DNA of 64,000 nucleotides from Coleofasciculus sp040219735 (lineage in GTDB: Bacteria; Cyanobacteriota; Cyanobacteriia; Cyanobacteriales; Coleofasciculaceae), in NCBI GenBank assembly GCA_040219735.1, contig JAVJRX010000101.1; one strand, written 5' to 3'. Shown here one piece after another: positions 42,397-51,069 of this stretch (the stretch's first letter is position 1; each line of letters opens with the position of its first letter). The translations under genes and the position numbers were made by a program. Under the pieces are notes generated by a model. The model was not told where the DNA came from and ran no database searches. It saw only the letters and a program-made list of their open reading frames with translations.

Positions 42397-43479
42397 CTAT
42401 AAATATGCCCCAGATGCGCCAATGCAAGGCTGAACCATTTGTTTCTCTCGCCAACCGTGGCGTTGTTGATGCCAATGCCAAGCATGGGTGATCATATCCT
42501 TAAGTTCTGGGTATTGGGGCTGCCAACCTAAAACCTGCTTGGCTTTTTCTCCAGTGCTGACTAGCATAGGGGGATCTCCTGGGCGGCGAGGGCATTCGAT
42601 CACTGGGATCGGTTGTTTGGTCACTGTTCTGGCGGTTTCAATCACTTGTTTGACGGAGAAACCTTTGCCACTACCCAGGTTAAAAATTTCACTTTCATCA
42701 GTTTGCAATAGTCGAGCTAATCCTAGCAAGTGCGCCTGGGCAATATCACTAACATGAACATAGTCTCGAATACAAGTACCATCTGGGGTAGGATAATCGG
42801 TGCCAAACACAGAAATGGATTCTCGCCAACCGAGGGCGCTAAACAACACGGAGGGAATCAGGTGGGGTTCTGGGGTATGATCTTCTCCCAAGCGTCCCGC
42901 CGGATCTGCCCCAGCGGCATTGAAGAAGCGGAAACAGATATACTTTAACTTGTATGCCGCCTCAAAATCAGCCAGCATTTTCTCGACCATCAATTTACTA
43001 CTACCATAGGGATTGATGGGATTTTGTGGTTGTTCTTCCGTAATCGGTAATGACTGGGGGATGCCATAAGTGGCACAAGTGGATGAAAAGACTAACCGTT
43101 TCACCGAAGCCGCCACCATCGCTTCCAAGAGCGTCAGGGTTCCCGCCACATTGTTACGGTAATACTTGGCTGGGTTGGTGAAGGATTCCCCCACATAGGC
43201 ACAGGCGGCAAAGTGGATAACCCCTGTGATAGAGTGAGTGGCAAATACCCGATCCAGTAAGGCGCGATCGCTGATACTCCCCTCAATTAAGGGAACCTGC
43301 AAAACGTTTTCCACGAAATCTCGATGTCCGCAGGTTAGATTATCCAAAATAACAACCTGATAACCCGCCTCCTTTAAGGCTTGCACGGTATGAGAGCCGA
43401 TATATCCGGCTCCCCCTGTAACCAGGAGGGTTGGTGTCTTTTGAGATGCAGTTGCCCAGGTTTTATAGGTTTGGTACAC
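42397..43479 (-). CDS. galE: UDP-glucose 4-epimerase
   Basis: A 360-residue extended short-chain dehydrogenase: VTGGAGYIGSHTV binds NAD, VILDNLTCGH contacts the adenosine, SSTCATYG holds the Ser/Thr, and YGSSKLMVEKM the catalytic Tyr and Lys. It interconverts UDP-glucose and UDP-galactose and should supply donor sugar to the glycan genes downstream. The start is a GTG at 43479; a later ATG is not near the conserved N terminus. It is the first gene of the minus-strand run, so the 251 bp upstream should hold the cluster promoter. Confidence 0.92.
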   Translation of the reverse strand: MYQTYKTWATASQKTPTLLVTGGAGYIGSHTVQALKEAGYQVVILDNLTCGHRDFVENVLQVPLIEGSISDRALLDRVFATHSITGVIHFAACAYVGESFTNPAKYYRNNVAGTLTLLEAMVAASVKRLVFSSTCATYGIPQSLPITEEQPQNPINPYGSSKLMVEKMLADFEAAYKLKYICFRFFNAAGADPAGRLGEDHTPEPHLIPSVLFSALGWRESISVFGTDYPTPDGTCIRDYVHVSDIAQAHLLGLARLLQTDESEIFNLGSGKGFSVKQVIETARTVTKQPIPVIECPRRPGDPPMLVSTGEKAKQVLGWQPQYPELKDMITHAWHWHQQRHGWREKQMVQPCIGASGAYL

Positions 43480-43730
43480 TCGGTTTTGAGCTAGAAGTCT
43501 TATAGATTGATATTCTTATAGACTATGTATCATACAATTAGGTGCTAGTTGATACATAAGGGACTACTTTATAAAGTCTTCACACTAATCCCCAAATTAT
43601 CAGGTTCTTATGAAGATTTCATAAAGTTAATTCATTGAGTGTGGTGTATAAGTTATCAGTCCTGGGAAATAGAACAATTTAGGATACAATCCTGTCAGAG
43701 GGAAATTCCGTATTTTCACCGACACCCCAG
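43480..43730. promoter_or_regulatory. divergent promoter region, galE cluster and AAA gene
   Basis: An AT-rich spacer between divergent genes. A perfect 7-bp inverted repeat with a 3-nt spacer lies at 43608-43624 (TTATGAA / TTCATAA) and could be a regulator site. No clear -35/-10 pair was identified. Confidence 0.35.
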
Positions 43731-46277
43731 GTGCGTCCCATGATCGCAGTCCAAAACTCAGTCTATGAGTATCAAGTTGGGGGTTGTCTACCCATTGATG
43801 CTCCTACCTACGTCGTTCGACAAGCTGACAATCAACTCTACGAAGCGCTCAAAGCCGGCGAGTTTTGTTATGTCCTTAACGCTCGCCAGATGGGAAAATC
43901 GAGCTTACGGGTTCGCACAATGCAGCGCCTGAACCAGGTGGGGTTTGCTTGCACGGCGGTTGACTTGAGTGCGATCGGATGCCAAAACATTACTCTAGAA
44001 CAGTGGTATGCCGGGATTGTTTACACCTTAGCCAGCAGCTTCGATCTCATGGATGCTGGTGAATTGGAAACCTGGTGGTCTACTCGCCAGACTCTTTCTA
44101 TTGTGCAACGTTTTAGAACGTTTATCGATGAGGTCTTACTCCGAGCAATTCCTCAGAATTTGGTGATTTTTTTTGATGAAATCGATAGCGTTCTCCGCTT
44201 ACACTTCCCCGTTGATGATTTTTTTGCCTCGATCAAATCCTGCTATAATCAGCGAAGCAATAATCCCAACTATAAACGCCTCGCCTTTGCTCTCCTCGGT
44301 GTCGCCACACCTTCAGATCTAATTCAAGATAAATACCGCAGTACTCCCTTCAATATCGGTCAAGCCATTGAACTTTCGGGTTTTCAGCTAGAAGACGTTC
44401 AAGCCTTGGTGCAGGGATTAGTAGGAAAAGTCAGTCATCCTGATGTGATTCTCCAAGAAATTTTAACTTGGACAGGAGGTCAACCTTTTCTCACTCAAAA
44501 GCTATGTAAATTAGTCCATCAACATATCGAGAAGCAAGGGCATTTAACTAAAACCTGGGAGACGCGACAACCTAGCCTGCTACAGAGACTTTATTCGGGC
44601 AGAAATGTTCAAGCTAAAATCTCAGATTGGGTCGAACAACTGATTCAAAATCAAGTGATTAAAAATTGGGAGGCTTTTGATGAACCTGAACATTTAAGAA
44701 CTATCCACAATCGCTTGAGCCAAGGTGGAAAGAGTAATCCGGAAATCATTGATCTCTACCAGCAAATTTTACAACGTGGACAAATCGCGGCTGATGAAAG
44801 TCGCTCAAAAATGGAATTGCGGTTGACCGGAGTAGTGGTCAAGCAAAATGGCAAATTACGAGTCTATAACCAGATTTACCAGTCTGTCTTTAACCAACAG
44901 TGGGTTCAGCAGAACTTTCCTAATCTACCTCAACCTGTTTACGTCCCGAAAAGGGATAACAAGGCGGATAAGCCGGACTTAGACATCCTCTCTAGTGTCG
45001 AAGTAGAACTCATCTACAATCACTTAATCGACTGTGTACAACGGGAGTCCCCGGCTCAGTTGATTGAGCGTTTCCGTCAATTGTTCATCCATGGTAATGG
45101 CTATCCTGAACCGACAATTTTAGCAGCACTCTACGTAATCACGGCGTCTAAACAGGCTGAAGAAAAGTTTAAAAATATTCTCTATCGCTGCTGTCACATC
45201 CTGGTGAACCGTTGGCAAATGACGCCTAAAGAAAATGTCGCGATCGCACATTTACTGGGTCTGTTCCAAAGCCCCCACCAGCCTACCTCTAGCCGTTTGC
45301 GACAACTCGTGAAAACCTTTATCGACTCCGAAGAATATCGCACTTTAAAACGTCTTGTGAAAGTAGTCGATGATTCAGTACCAAGTTTTATCGACCTGGA
45401 AGAGTATCGAGTCTTAGAATCTCTGGGGGAAGTGGTAGATGATTCAGCAAAGGGAGAGGAGGATTCTACACCAAAACCGAAAAAATTAGCTCACTTAATT
45501 AGTCATTATCCCTTCTTATTCTCTTATTGTTTATTGAGTCAAGGCTGTTCCGAGGAAACCCAGCAAACCATCAAAAAACTGCAAGGAGAAAAACAGCAAC
45601 GATTAGAGGACGAACTTTTGCAGTACGCTACTTATCTAGTTGAGGGAACTACATCCTCAGCTACAAATAGAGAGCAATTGGTGAACAATCCCACTCTATT
45701 GAATGATCAGGAATTGTATCTAGCACTGCAACAGTTTGGCGGAAAAGCTGAAAATTCATATACGTACCGTGAGTTGGCTCAAAACTTTCTTCACCAAACT
45801 TGCCGAACTCCATCTTATTCCCTGTTTAAAGAAAATTTATATCAGTATCTAGTTACGTCGATCGATCCGAGCTATGGGCAACACAACTTTTATAGATTAT
45901 TGAATAAGCACCTAACGAATACGCTAACTGAATGTAACAATCATAAAGTGGACACTTCTTTGATTGGAAAAACATGCAGCCAGTTGTTTGATTTGCTCGT
46001 TGTTGAAAGTATGGAAAAACCCCAACATTATTGGTTTTGTGATTTAGTCGATAATCTGGGTTCTCTAAAAATGACAGTTTTACTGCTCAAAATTGTCCTA
46101 TTGTCTCCCCAGTTGATTCGCCCTGACCTTGAAAGACGCTTGGCTATTTTATTTAATCATTACGAATCAACACCGATTGAAGAGATTCTCTATTTAGTTA
46201 AATCGATGGAAAATTTAAACGTTGCGTTTATTGTCAATTTTGGCGTCAGAGATTTTTCATGGCTGAACCAGTATTAA
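43731..46277 (+). CDS. STAND-type AAA-like ATPase with uncharacterised C-terminal half
   Basis: An 848-residue protein. Residues 15-330 are the cyanobacterial AAA-like domain: Walker A in LNARQMGKSSL (Lys56), Walker B FFDEID (Asp149, Glu150), sensor-like LLGVATPSDLI, and a winged-helix-like end (TGGQPFLTQKLCKLV). Such domains are usually followed by WD40 or TPR repeats; here the rest (about 420-848) is helical and unfamiliar. Within it residues 529-551 and 552-574 are tandem copies of a 23-residue unit (FID-EEYR-L ... VVDDS), encoded by 45315-45383 and 45384-45452. A signal-sensing or defence role is possible but not shown. Start GTG 43731 or ATG 43740. Confidence 0.7.
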   Translation: MRPMIAVQNSVYEYQVGGCLPIDAPTYVVRQADNQLYEALKAGEFCYVLNARQMGKSSLRVRTMQRLNQVGFACTAVDLSAIGCQNITLEQWYAGIVYTLASSFDLMDAGELETWWSTRQTLSIVQRFRTFIDEVLLRAIPQNLVIFFDEIDSVLRLHFPVDDFFASIKSCYNQRSNNPNYKRLAFALLGVATPSDLIQDKYRSTPFNIGQAIELSGFQLEDVQALVQGLVGKVSHPDVILQEILTWTGGQPFLTQKLCKLVHQHIEKQGHLTKTWETRQPSLLQRLYSGRNVQAKISDWVEQLIQNQVIKNWEAFDEPEHLRTIHNRLSQGGKSNPEIIDLYQQILQRGQIAADESRSKMELRLTGVVVKQNGKLRVYNQIYQSVFNQQWVQQNFPNLPQPVYVPKRDNKADKPDLDILSSVEVELIYNHLIDCVQRESPAQLIERFRQLFIHGNGYPEPTILAALYVITASKQAEEKFKNILYRCCHILVNRWQMTPKENVAIAHLLGLFQSPHQPTSSRLRQLVKTFIDSEEYRTLKRLVKVVDDSVPSFIDLEEYRVLESLGEVVDDSAKGEEDSTPKPKKLAHLISHYPFLFSYCLLSQGCSEETQQTIKKLQGEKQQRLEDELLQYATYLVEGTTSSATNREQLVNNPTLLNDQELYLALQQFGGKAENSYTYRELAQNFLHQTCRTPSYSLFKENLYQYLVTSIDPSYGQHNFYRLLNKHLTNTLTECNNHKVDTSLIGKTCSQLFDLLVVESMEKPQHYWFCDLVDNLGSLKMTVLLLKIVLLSPQLIRPDLERRLAILFNHYESTPIEEILYLVKSMENLNVAFIVNFGVRDFSWLNQY

Positions 46278-46321
46278 ATAGGAATTATGAATTTACTGTT
46301 CCCTGAGGAATGACAAAATCT

Positions 46322-47218
46322 TTAGCAATTTTTAATCACCCAAGACTTTAGTCGTTCATTCACTTGGTCGGGAACCTCATCATGGGGACAATGACCGGCT
46401 TGGAGATAGTATTCTGTCAGTTGAGGATAATACTGACGGAACTTTGCTCCCCGTTCTTTGGCATTCATCCAGGGATCACCTTCTCCCCATAAGAGTAAGA
46501 GGGGACAGCGTAAACTGGCAAGCAGCACATCTATTTTTTCTCCTTGGGGCGATTTGAAGACAGAGGCGAAGACTTTATGCGCTCCGCGATCGCACGAAGG
46601 GCGATAGATATCCTCTACCAGTTGGTCAGTAATAGCGCTGTGATCTAAATAGACTTGCTTGAGGGTTCTGCGAATAATTGCCCGTCGCCGCAGGTACTGA
46701 AACAATAGGAAACTCGCCCAGGGTTGCAATAGAAGACTTCGCGTCATGCTCTTAAACCCCTTTTGCCCAGAATTCGCGGACTCTGGAACCTTCGTATCGG
46801 TAAAAGGACCGGCACTATTAAGCAACACCACCCCCGCCGCAGAATCAGGACACTGCGCCGCGACACACAGCGCACAATAGCCACCTAAAGAGTTTCCTGC
46901 CAACACCACAGGCTGACCAATCACCTGGGTGATAAAATCATGCAACTGGTCTCGCCACAAATCACCACTATATTGCCAGTCCGGTTTAGCCGATCGTCCA
47001 AACCCTAATAAATCAATTGCCCAAACTTCAAAGTCCTGTTTGAGTTCAGCAATATTCTTGCGCCAGTGATCCGTCGATGCACCAAATCCATGGATAAGTA
47101 ACAGAGGGGGGTGTTGCGATCGCTTCTCACCTGCTTTGACGTAGTAAATCGACTGTCCTCGCCATTGCCAGTAGATGCCAGGAATGGTTGCTGTTGCTGC
47201 AACGGGGGTCGCCTGCAT
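46322..47218 (-). CDS. alpha/beta hydrolase
   Basis: A 298-residue hydrolase: oxyanion loop LLLIHGFGAS, DLLGFGRS, nucleophile elbow LAGNSLGGY (Ser in GNSLGG), an acid in LWGEGDPW and His in QAGHCPHDE. The lid region between about 165 and 220 is basic. Similar cyanobacterial proteins are annotated only as alpha/beta fold hydrolases; haloalkane dehalogenase-like and pheophytinase-like enzymes share the pattern, so the substrate is open. Convergent with the AAA gene. Confidence 0.8.
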   Translation of the reverse strand: MQATPVAATATIPGIYWQWRGQSIYYVKAGEKRSQHPPLLLIHGFGASTDHWRKNIAELKQDFEVWAIDLLGFGRSAKPDWQYSGDLWRDQLHDFITQVIGQPVVLAGNSLGGYCALCVAAQCPDSAAGVVLLNSAGPFTDTKVPESANSGQKGFKSMTRSLLLQPWASFLLFQYLRRRAIIRRTLKQVYLDHSAITDQLVEDIYRPSCDRGAHKVFASVFKSPQGEKIDVLLASLRCPLLLLWGEGDPWMNAKERGAKFRQYYPQLTEYYLQAGHCPHDEVPDQVNERLKSWVIKNC

Positions 47219-47316
47219 GGTTCTCGATAATGTTAAGTAACGTTAACTAATATAGCGTAAGCGTTAAGGAATGGGGGCGGACAGATCTAAGGCGGATTCA
47301 AAAGAGCGATCGCGCT

Positions 47317-47934
47317 CTACTGTGCTGCCGCAAAAACCTGATCAACTCTCAGCGTTAGGTTGGGTAAAGTGGGCGAGATCAAGCGATCGCCTGCTCGAAA
47401 TTGCTGTAACTCGTATTCCCCCTCTACCAATTGACAGACTGTTAAAGTAGGTTGTTTGGGATTGCCAATGAAGCGTCGCCCACCTAATGCGGCATAATCC
47501 ACAATCCAATATTCCTGGATACCCAAGGCTTCATACTCTCCCAGCTTAATCAAGTAATCATCCCGCCAGTTGCTTGAAACGACTTCTATAATCATCTTGA
47601 TCGATTTGCCCAGAGTGATAATAGAACCACTTTCCCAATCCGGTTCATCAATTAGTGCAGGTTCATCTAGGACAATTACATCCGGTTCATATCCAGAAGT
47701 ACCATCCAGAGAACGAACAATACATTCTTTAGGAATAAAATAGGGCAAGGAAGCTTGACGAATTGCAGTGCCTAGGTTGTAAGCTAAATCCCCTGACAAC
47801 TTTGAATGCTTACCTCTCGGTTTTGGCATCTCAATAATTACCCCATGGTGTAACTCATAGCGGCATTCAGCGGTTTCTGGTAGCCACTCAATAAACTCAT
47901 CAAACGTAATCGGCGGTTGCAAGGCTTGGATCAT
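47317..47934 (-). CDS. Uma2 family endonuclease-like protein (DUF820)
   Basis: A 205-residue PD-(D/E)XK-fold protein: N-terminal ITFDEFIEWLPETAECRYELHHGVIIEMPKP, then GYEPDVIVLDEPAL (Asp), IIEVVSSNWRDDYLIKLGEYEALGIQEYWIVD with the E-V-x-S and K residues of the nuclease site. This family is greatly expanded in cyanobacteria; its biological role is unknown. It has its own promoter region and no evident partner. Confidence 0.85.
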   Translation of the reverse strand: MIQALQPPITFDEFIEWLPETAECRYELHHGVIIEMPKPRGKHSKLSGDLAYNLGTAIRQASLPYFIPKECIVRSLDGTSGYEPDVIVLDEPALIDEPDWESGSIITLGKSIKMIIEVVSSNWRDDYLIKLGEYEALGIQEYWIVDYAALGGRRFIGNPKQPTLTVCQLVEGEYELQQFRAGDRLISPTLPNLTLRVDQVFAAAQ

Positions 47935-48300
47935 AGATTCACCTCGTTTTAGCTCTAGAAGTGTGCGATCGCGAACTTCTGCATGAACCGGATACTGGGC
48001 AACTTATGAGAGTTAGGGGTGATTTAGGTAAGATTAATTTGTGGGTTGGAACACCCTGCGGCTTGGGTTGTTACAGCTATTCACCATCACAAACAGTTTC
48101 CTAACTGTCTCCAGTTTAATCATCGAGGCATTATGCCAGATAGCCAGCCTATCATAGAGAAGACTCTCTTAAAATCAATGGCACTGAAAATTTGCCTTTT
48201 CGGATCGTCGAAACCCTTGATAGACCGTAGGGTGGGCAGTGCCCACCAGCCTCATTTGAGCGTGCTATTACTCTTAAGATGTATATAACATCACTCTCCC
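47935..48300. other. spacer with a GGTGGGC palindrome
   Basis: 366 bp with no supported gene; an 80-codon frame starting at 48046 has no recognisable product. A palindrome GGTGGGC/GCCCACC with a 3-nt loop lies at 48231-48247, a common dispersed repeat of cyanobacterial spacers. Confidence 0.5.
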
Positions 48301-48582
48301 ATGACTGCTCCTAGCGAGTTTCAGGATTACCTAAAAAAAATCTGCCACCGCTACGAACAGTGGTGGGCTGTGGATGCGTTAACTGAAACAATCGCGGCTA
48401 AACAGGCAACCTTCTCATTTGAGCAGATGGTGCAAACTGAAGAGAAGAGACAAGAAGATAAGCCACAGACAGTCTCACTGCCAATCCTTAAAGGCATCCA
48501 GCATTACATTAAATCCGAGCATATTTTACTGGTAGGTTCCCCATGTGTCGGCAAATCAGGTAATTTCCCGGATATCATATAA
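48301..48582 (+). pseudogene. truncated NACHT-family NTPase, cut after Walker A
   Basis: A 93-codon frame that reads like the start of cyanobacterial NACHT NTPases: SEFQDYLKKICHRYEQWW, FEQMVQT, QTVSLPILKGIQHYIK, then HILLVGSPCVGKSG, the Walker A motif. Right after it the sequence diverges (NFPDII) and stops, so the rest of the NTPase, about 700 residues or more, is gone. A toxin-antitoxin pair starts 18 bp downstream, which suggests an insertion-deletion event. The Gly-to-Cys change in the loop fits decay. Confidence 0.75.
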
Positions 48583-48599
48583 GTTAATGAGAAGAAATC

Positions 48600-48869
48600 A
48601 TGCAAATCACGATCGAACTTCCTGACAACATCGCCAATCAACTACAACTAAAACCTGCAAACATCTCCCGCCGAATTTTAGAACTTATCGCGGCTGATAA
48701 CTATCGCCAAGGACACATTGGAGCCGCCCAAGTCCGCCAGATGCTCAACTTCTCATCCCGTTGCGACACTTATGAATTCCTCAAGCGTGAAAAAGCCTAC
48801 TTGCCTTACACGGAAGATGATTTAGAGCAGGATTCACAAGCGATTCGCAATGTTTTATCCCAAGAATGA
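48600..48869 (+). CDS. UPF0175 family antitoxin
   Basis: An 89-residue protein: ITIELPDNIANQLQL, an RRILELIAADNYRQGHIGAAQVRQMLNFS helix-turn-helix-like stretch and DTYEFLKREKAYLPYTEDDLEQD, all as in UPF0175. In toxin-antitoxin pairs this family is the antitoxin, placed before a DUF3368 PIN-like toxin, as here. Its stop overlaps the toxin start by 4 bp (ATGA). The pair is likely autoregulated by the antitoxin. Confidence 0.85.
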   Translation: MQITIELPDNIANQLQLKPANISRRILELIAADNYRQGHIGAAQVRQMLNFSSRCDTYEFLKREKAYLPYTEDDLEQDSQAIRNVLSQE

Positions 48870-49345
48870 TTATTGTCTCCAATACCTCCCCAATCAACTA
48901 CCTCATCTTGATTGGTTACATCAATCTTTTGCCCGAATTGTTTCAACAAATCATTATTCCCCAAGCCGTCTACCGCGAACTGTCTGATGCATCTGCGCCC
49001 TCACCTGTTCAAACTTGGATTGCCACTCCACTTGATTGGCTAAAAATCCACCCTGTCAACCAACCTTCGGATACAATTCTTGATCTACTCGATCCGGGAG
49101 AACGAGCCGCTATTATTCTAGCCCAAAAACTCAAGGCAGATTTACTCTTACTTGATGATATGAAAGCACGGCGTACCGCGACAGAAAGAGGGCTTGCTAT
49201 TACGGGTATCCTGGGAATTCTGGATCAAGCAGCAACGATGAAATTGATCGATCTACCTGTTGCTGTTCAAAGCCTTCAGAATACATCCTTTTGGGCTTCC
49301 GACAAGTTGTTTCAAAAGTTGTTAGATAAACACTCCCTATTTTGA
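48866..49345 (+). CDS. DUF3368 PIN-like toxin
   Basis: A 159-residue PIN-fold protein: IIVSNTSPINYLI (first acidic site replaced by the family's S-N-T-S-P motif), IIIPQAVYREL, LDPGERAAIILAQKL (conserved Glu), LLLLDDMKARRTA (Asp pair) and a glycine-rich GILGILDQA. Expected to be an RNase toxin neutralised by the UPF0175 protein encoded upstream with a 4-bp overlap. The nuclease residues are retained as far as can be seen. Confidence 0.85.
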   Translation: MIIVSNTSPINYLILIGYINLLPELFQQIIIPQAVYRELSDASAPSPVQTWIATPLDWLKIHPVNQPSDTILDLLDPGERAAIILAQKLKADLLLLDDMKARRTATERGLAITGILGILDQAATMKLIDLPVAVQSLQNTSFWASDKLFQKLLDKHSLF

Positions 49346-49606
49346 GAGAAAAAGCTATAGAAAAAGAGCGAGGCTTTGAGAGAACTTCAGGTTAAACGAA
49401 AAAACGTGTGTTATTTTACGTTATTTAGTCACACATTAAGACTATAAGGATGGTGGAATCGAGTCAAGATTCGGCTATCTCTACTCGCCAAATCGGGTGA
49501 TTGGTCTGATAATTGTTGAGTAATATAAAGAAAAAGCTAAAATGGGGAACTGTACCCCAGCAACTATTTTTTTGTAAACACTAGAACGAGAGGGAGAAGC
49601 CTAGCC

Positions 49607-49894
49607 GTGTCTGTGGAAACGATTGAGAAGCGTTCAACATCAACTGTTCGGAAACCCGCACCTCGCTATCGTGTTTTGCTCCACAATGATGATTTCAACC
49701 CGATGGAACATGTGGTGCAAGCCTTGATACAGACGGTACCGAGTTTGACTCAGCCGCAAGCGGTCAATATTATGATGGAAGCCCACAACTCAGGAATTGC
49801 TCTAGTCATCACCTGCGCTATGGAACATGCCGAGTTTTACTGTGAAACCTTGAAGAATCACGGCTTAACCAGTACGATTGAACCGGATGAATAG
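49607..49894 (+). CDS. clpS: ATP-dependent Clp protease adaptor ClpS
   Basis: A 95-residue N-end-rule adaptor: PRYRVLLHNDDFNPMEHVVQAL (the HNDD and hydrophobic pocket residues), NIMMEAHNSGIALV, and a C-terminal EHAEFYCETLKNHGLTSTIE. It presents N-degron substrates to ClpC/ClpAP. Start is GTG 49607, preceded by an AGGGAG site at 49590-49595. A membrane protease gene follows 22 bp downstream. Confidence 0.92.
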   Translation: MSVETIEKRSTSTVRKPAPRYRVLLHNDDFNPMEHVVQALIQTVPSLTQPQAVNIMMEAHNSGIALVITCAMEHAEFYCETLKNHGLTSTIEPDE

Positions 49895-49916
49895 GGAGAC
49901 GTAAGTCCTGAACATT

Positions 49917-50735
49917 TTGAGACTGAACCTCCCGAAATTGGCACAATACCCAGCACCTGTGCGGCTGGGTTTGTTTGTTGTTACCCTAGGGCTATTTTGG
50001 TTACCGTTAGCTGCGCCAATCTACCTTTTAGTCGATGACTCAAACCTAGTCACTATTCTAACGATGGCGCTATTGTTTGGGGAATTTCTCGGGCTACTAA
50101 AAGTTTGGGGACGCTCAGTTTACGGAGAACCTCAACTGTTAAAACACTATGGGTTGTACTCCTCTCGGCGCAATGGGATAGACTTGCTCAATGGGTTAAG
50201 TATTGGTCTATTTTTTACCCTAGGCTTGTTTGCTTTAGAGGGGGGATTAGGATGGCTAAACTTTCAATCTCCCCCGAAACAACTGGGGCGGATTATTTTA
50301 GAAGGATTGCTTAGCGCTCTGGGTATTGGCTTAGCAGAGGAGTTAGTATTTCGGGGTTGGTTACTGGATGAGTTGGAGCGAGACTATTCTCCTAAACTAT
50401 CTCTTTGGGCAGATGCGCTAATTTTTGCTACGCTGCATTTTCTCAAACCTCTCGCAGAAATTATCCGCACGTTACCGGGATTTCCGGGGTTAGTGCTGTT
50501 GGGATTAACCTTAGTTTGGGCAAAGCGAGGACAAGGGCGTTTGGGTTTACCCATTGGTTTACATGGGGGGTTGGTTTGGGGCTATTACATCATTAATGTG
50601 GGACAACTGGTGCAGTATTCGGGTCAAGTTTCTCCCTGGATAACCGGAGTCGATGGTAACCCGATCGCGGGATTTATGGGGTTAGCTTTCTTGATGGTGT
50701 TAGCTTTGGGGATCAGGGCGCGGTTTATCAAATAA
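49917..50735 (+). CDS. CPBP family intramembrane metalloprotease
   Basis: A 272-residue membrane protein with about seven hydrophobic segments. The CPBP/ABI motifs are present: LAEELVFRGWLLDEL (the EExxxR site), FATLHFL (FxxxH) and the third motif near LPIGLHGGLVWG (H). The fold is that of type II CAAX prenyl endopeptidases; its substrate is unknown. The start appears to be TTG 49917. It probably shares a transcript with clpS. Confidence 0.87.
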   Translation: MRLNLPKLAQYPAPVRLGLFVVTLGLFWLPLAAPIYLLVDDSNLVTILTMALLFGEFLGLLKVWGRSVYGEPQLLKHYGLYSSRRNGIDLLNGLSIGLFFTLGLFALEGGLGWLNFQSPPKQLGRIILEGLLSALGIGLAEELVFRGWLLDELERDYSPKLSLWADALIFATLHFLKPLAEIIRTLPGFPGLVLLGLTLVWAKRGQGRLGLPIGLHGGLVWGYYIINVGQLVQYSGQVSPWITGVDGNPIAGFMGLAFLMVLALGIRARFIK

Positions 50736-50775
50736 GCGATCGCGCCCTAGTTTATCCTGCTTTTATGCCCGTTTG

Positions 50776-51006
50776 TTAATCTTCATCGGCTATATCATCA
50801 TCATCGTCGTCATCATAATCATTGTCATCTACACCCATCAGTTCCGAGATTTCCTCTTCATCATCAGGGACATCCTCCTCGGTAACATCACGCGCCAGCA
50901 AACGATTCGTCTGTTCTAACCAATCTAAAACTGAGGTTTCACGCTGAACTGGAATGATGGGAGCGAGTTGTTCACGAGACTCTTCACGCAAAGAAGGATT
51001 ATACAT
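50776..51006 (-). CDS. DUF3134 family protein
   Basis: A 76-residue acidic protein found across cyanobacteria. The N-terminal part (MYNPSLREESREQLAPI, SVLDWLEQTNRLLARD) is conserved; the C terminus is a run of Asp and Glu. Function unknown. Divergent from the PAP/fibrillin gene, starting 63 bp away. Confidence 0.85.
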   Translation of the reverse strand: MYNPSLREESREQLAPIIPVQRETSVLDWLEQTNRLLARDVTEEDVPDDEEEISELMGVDDNDYDDDDDDDIADED

Positions 51007-51069
51007 AGGAAGCTACAGTAAGTCGATATAAATGATACCATATTTAACGGTGGATTGTCAGGACTACAA

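Noticed and set aside
28768..43479. Wzx/Wzy-type polysaccharide locus
   Set aside because: No flippase of the Wzx type, no Wzy polymerase and no chain-length regulator were seen; the ABC exporter points to another route.
48046..48288. 80-codon plus-strand frame
   Set aside because: Runs through the GGTGGGC palindrome and has no recognisable domain.
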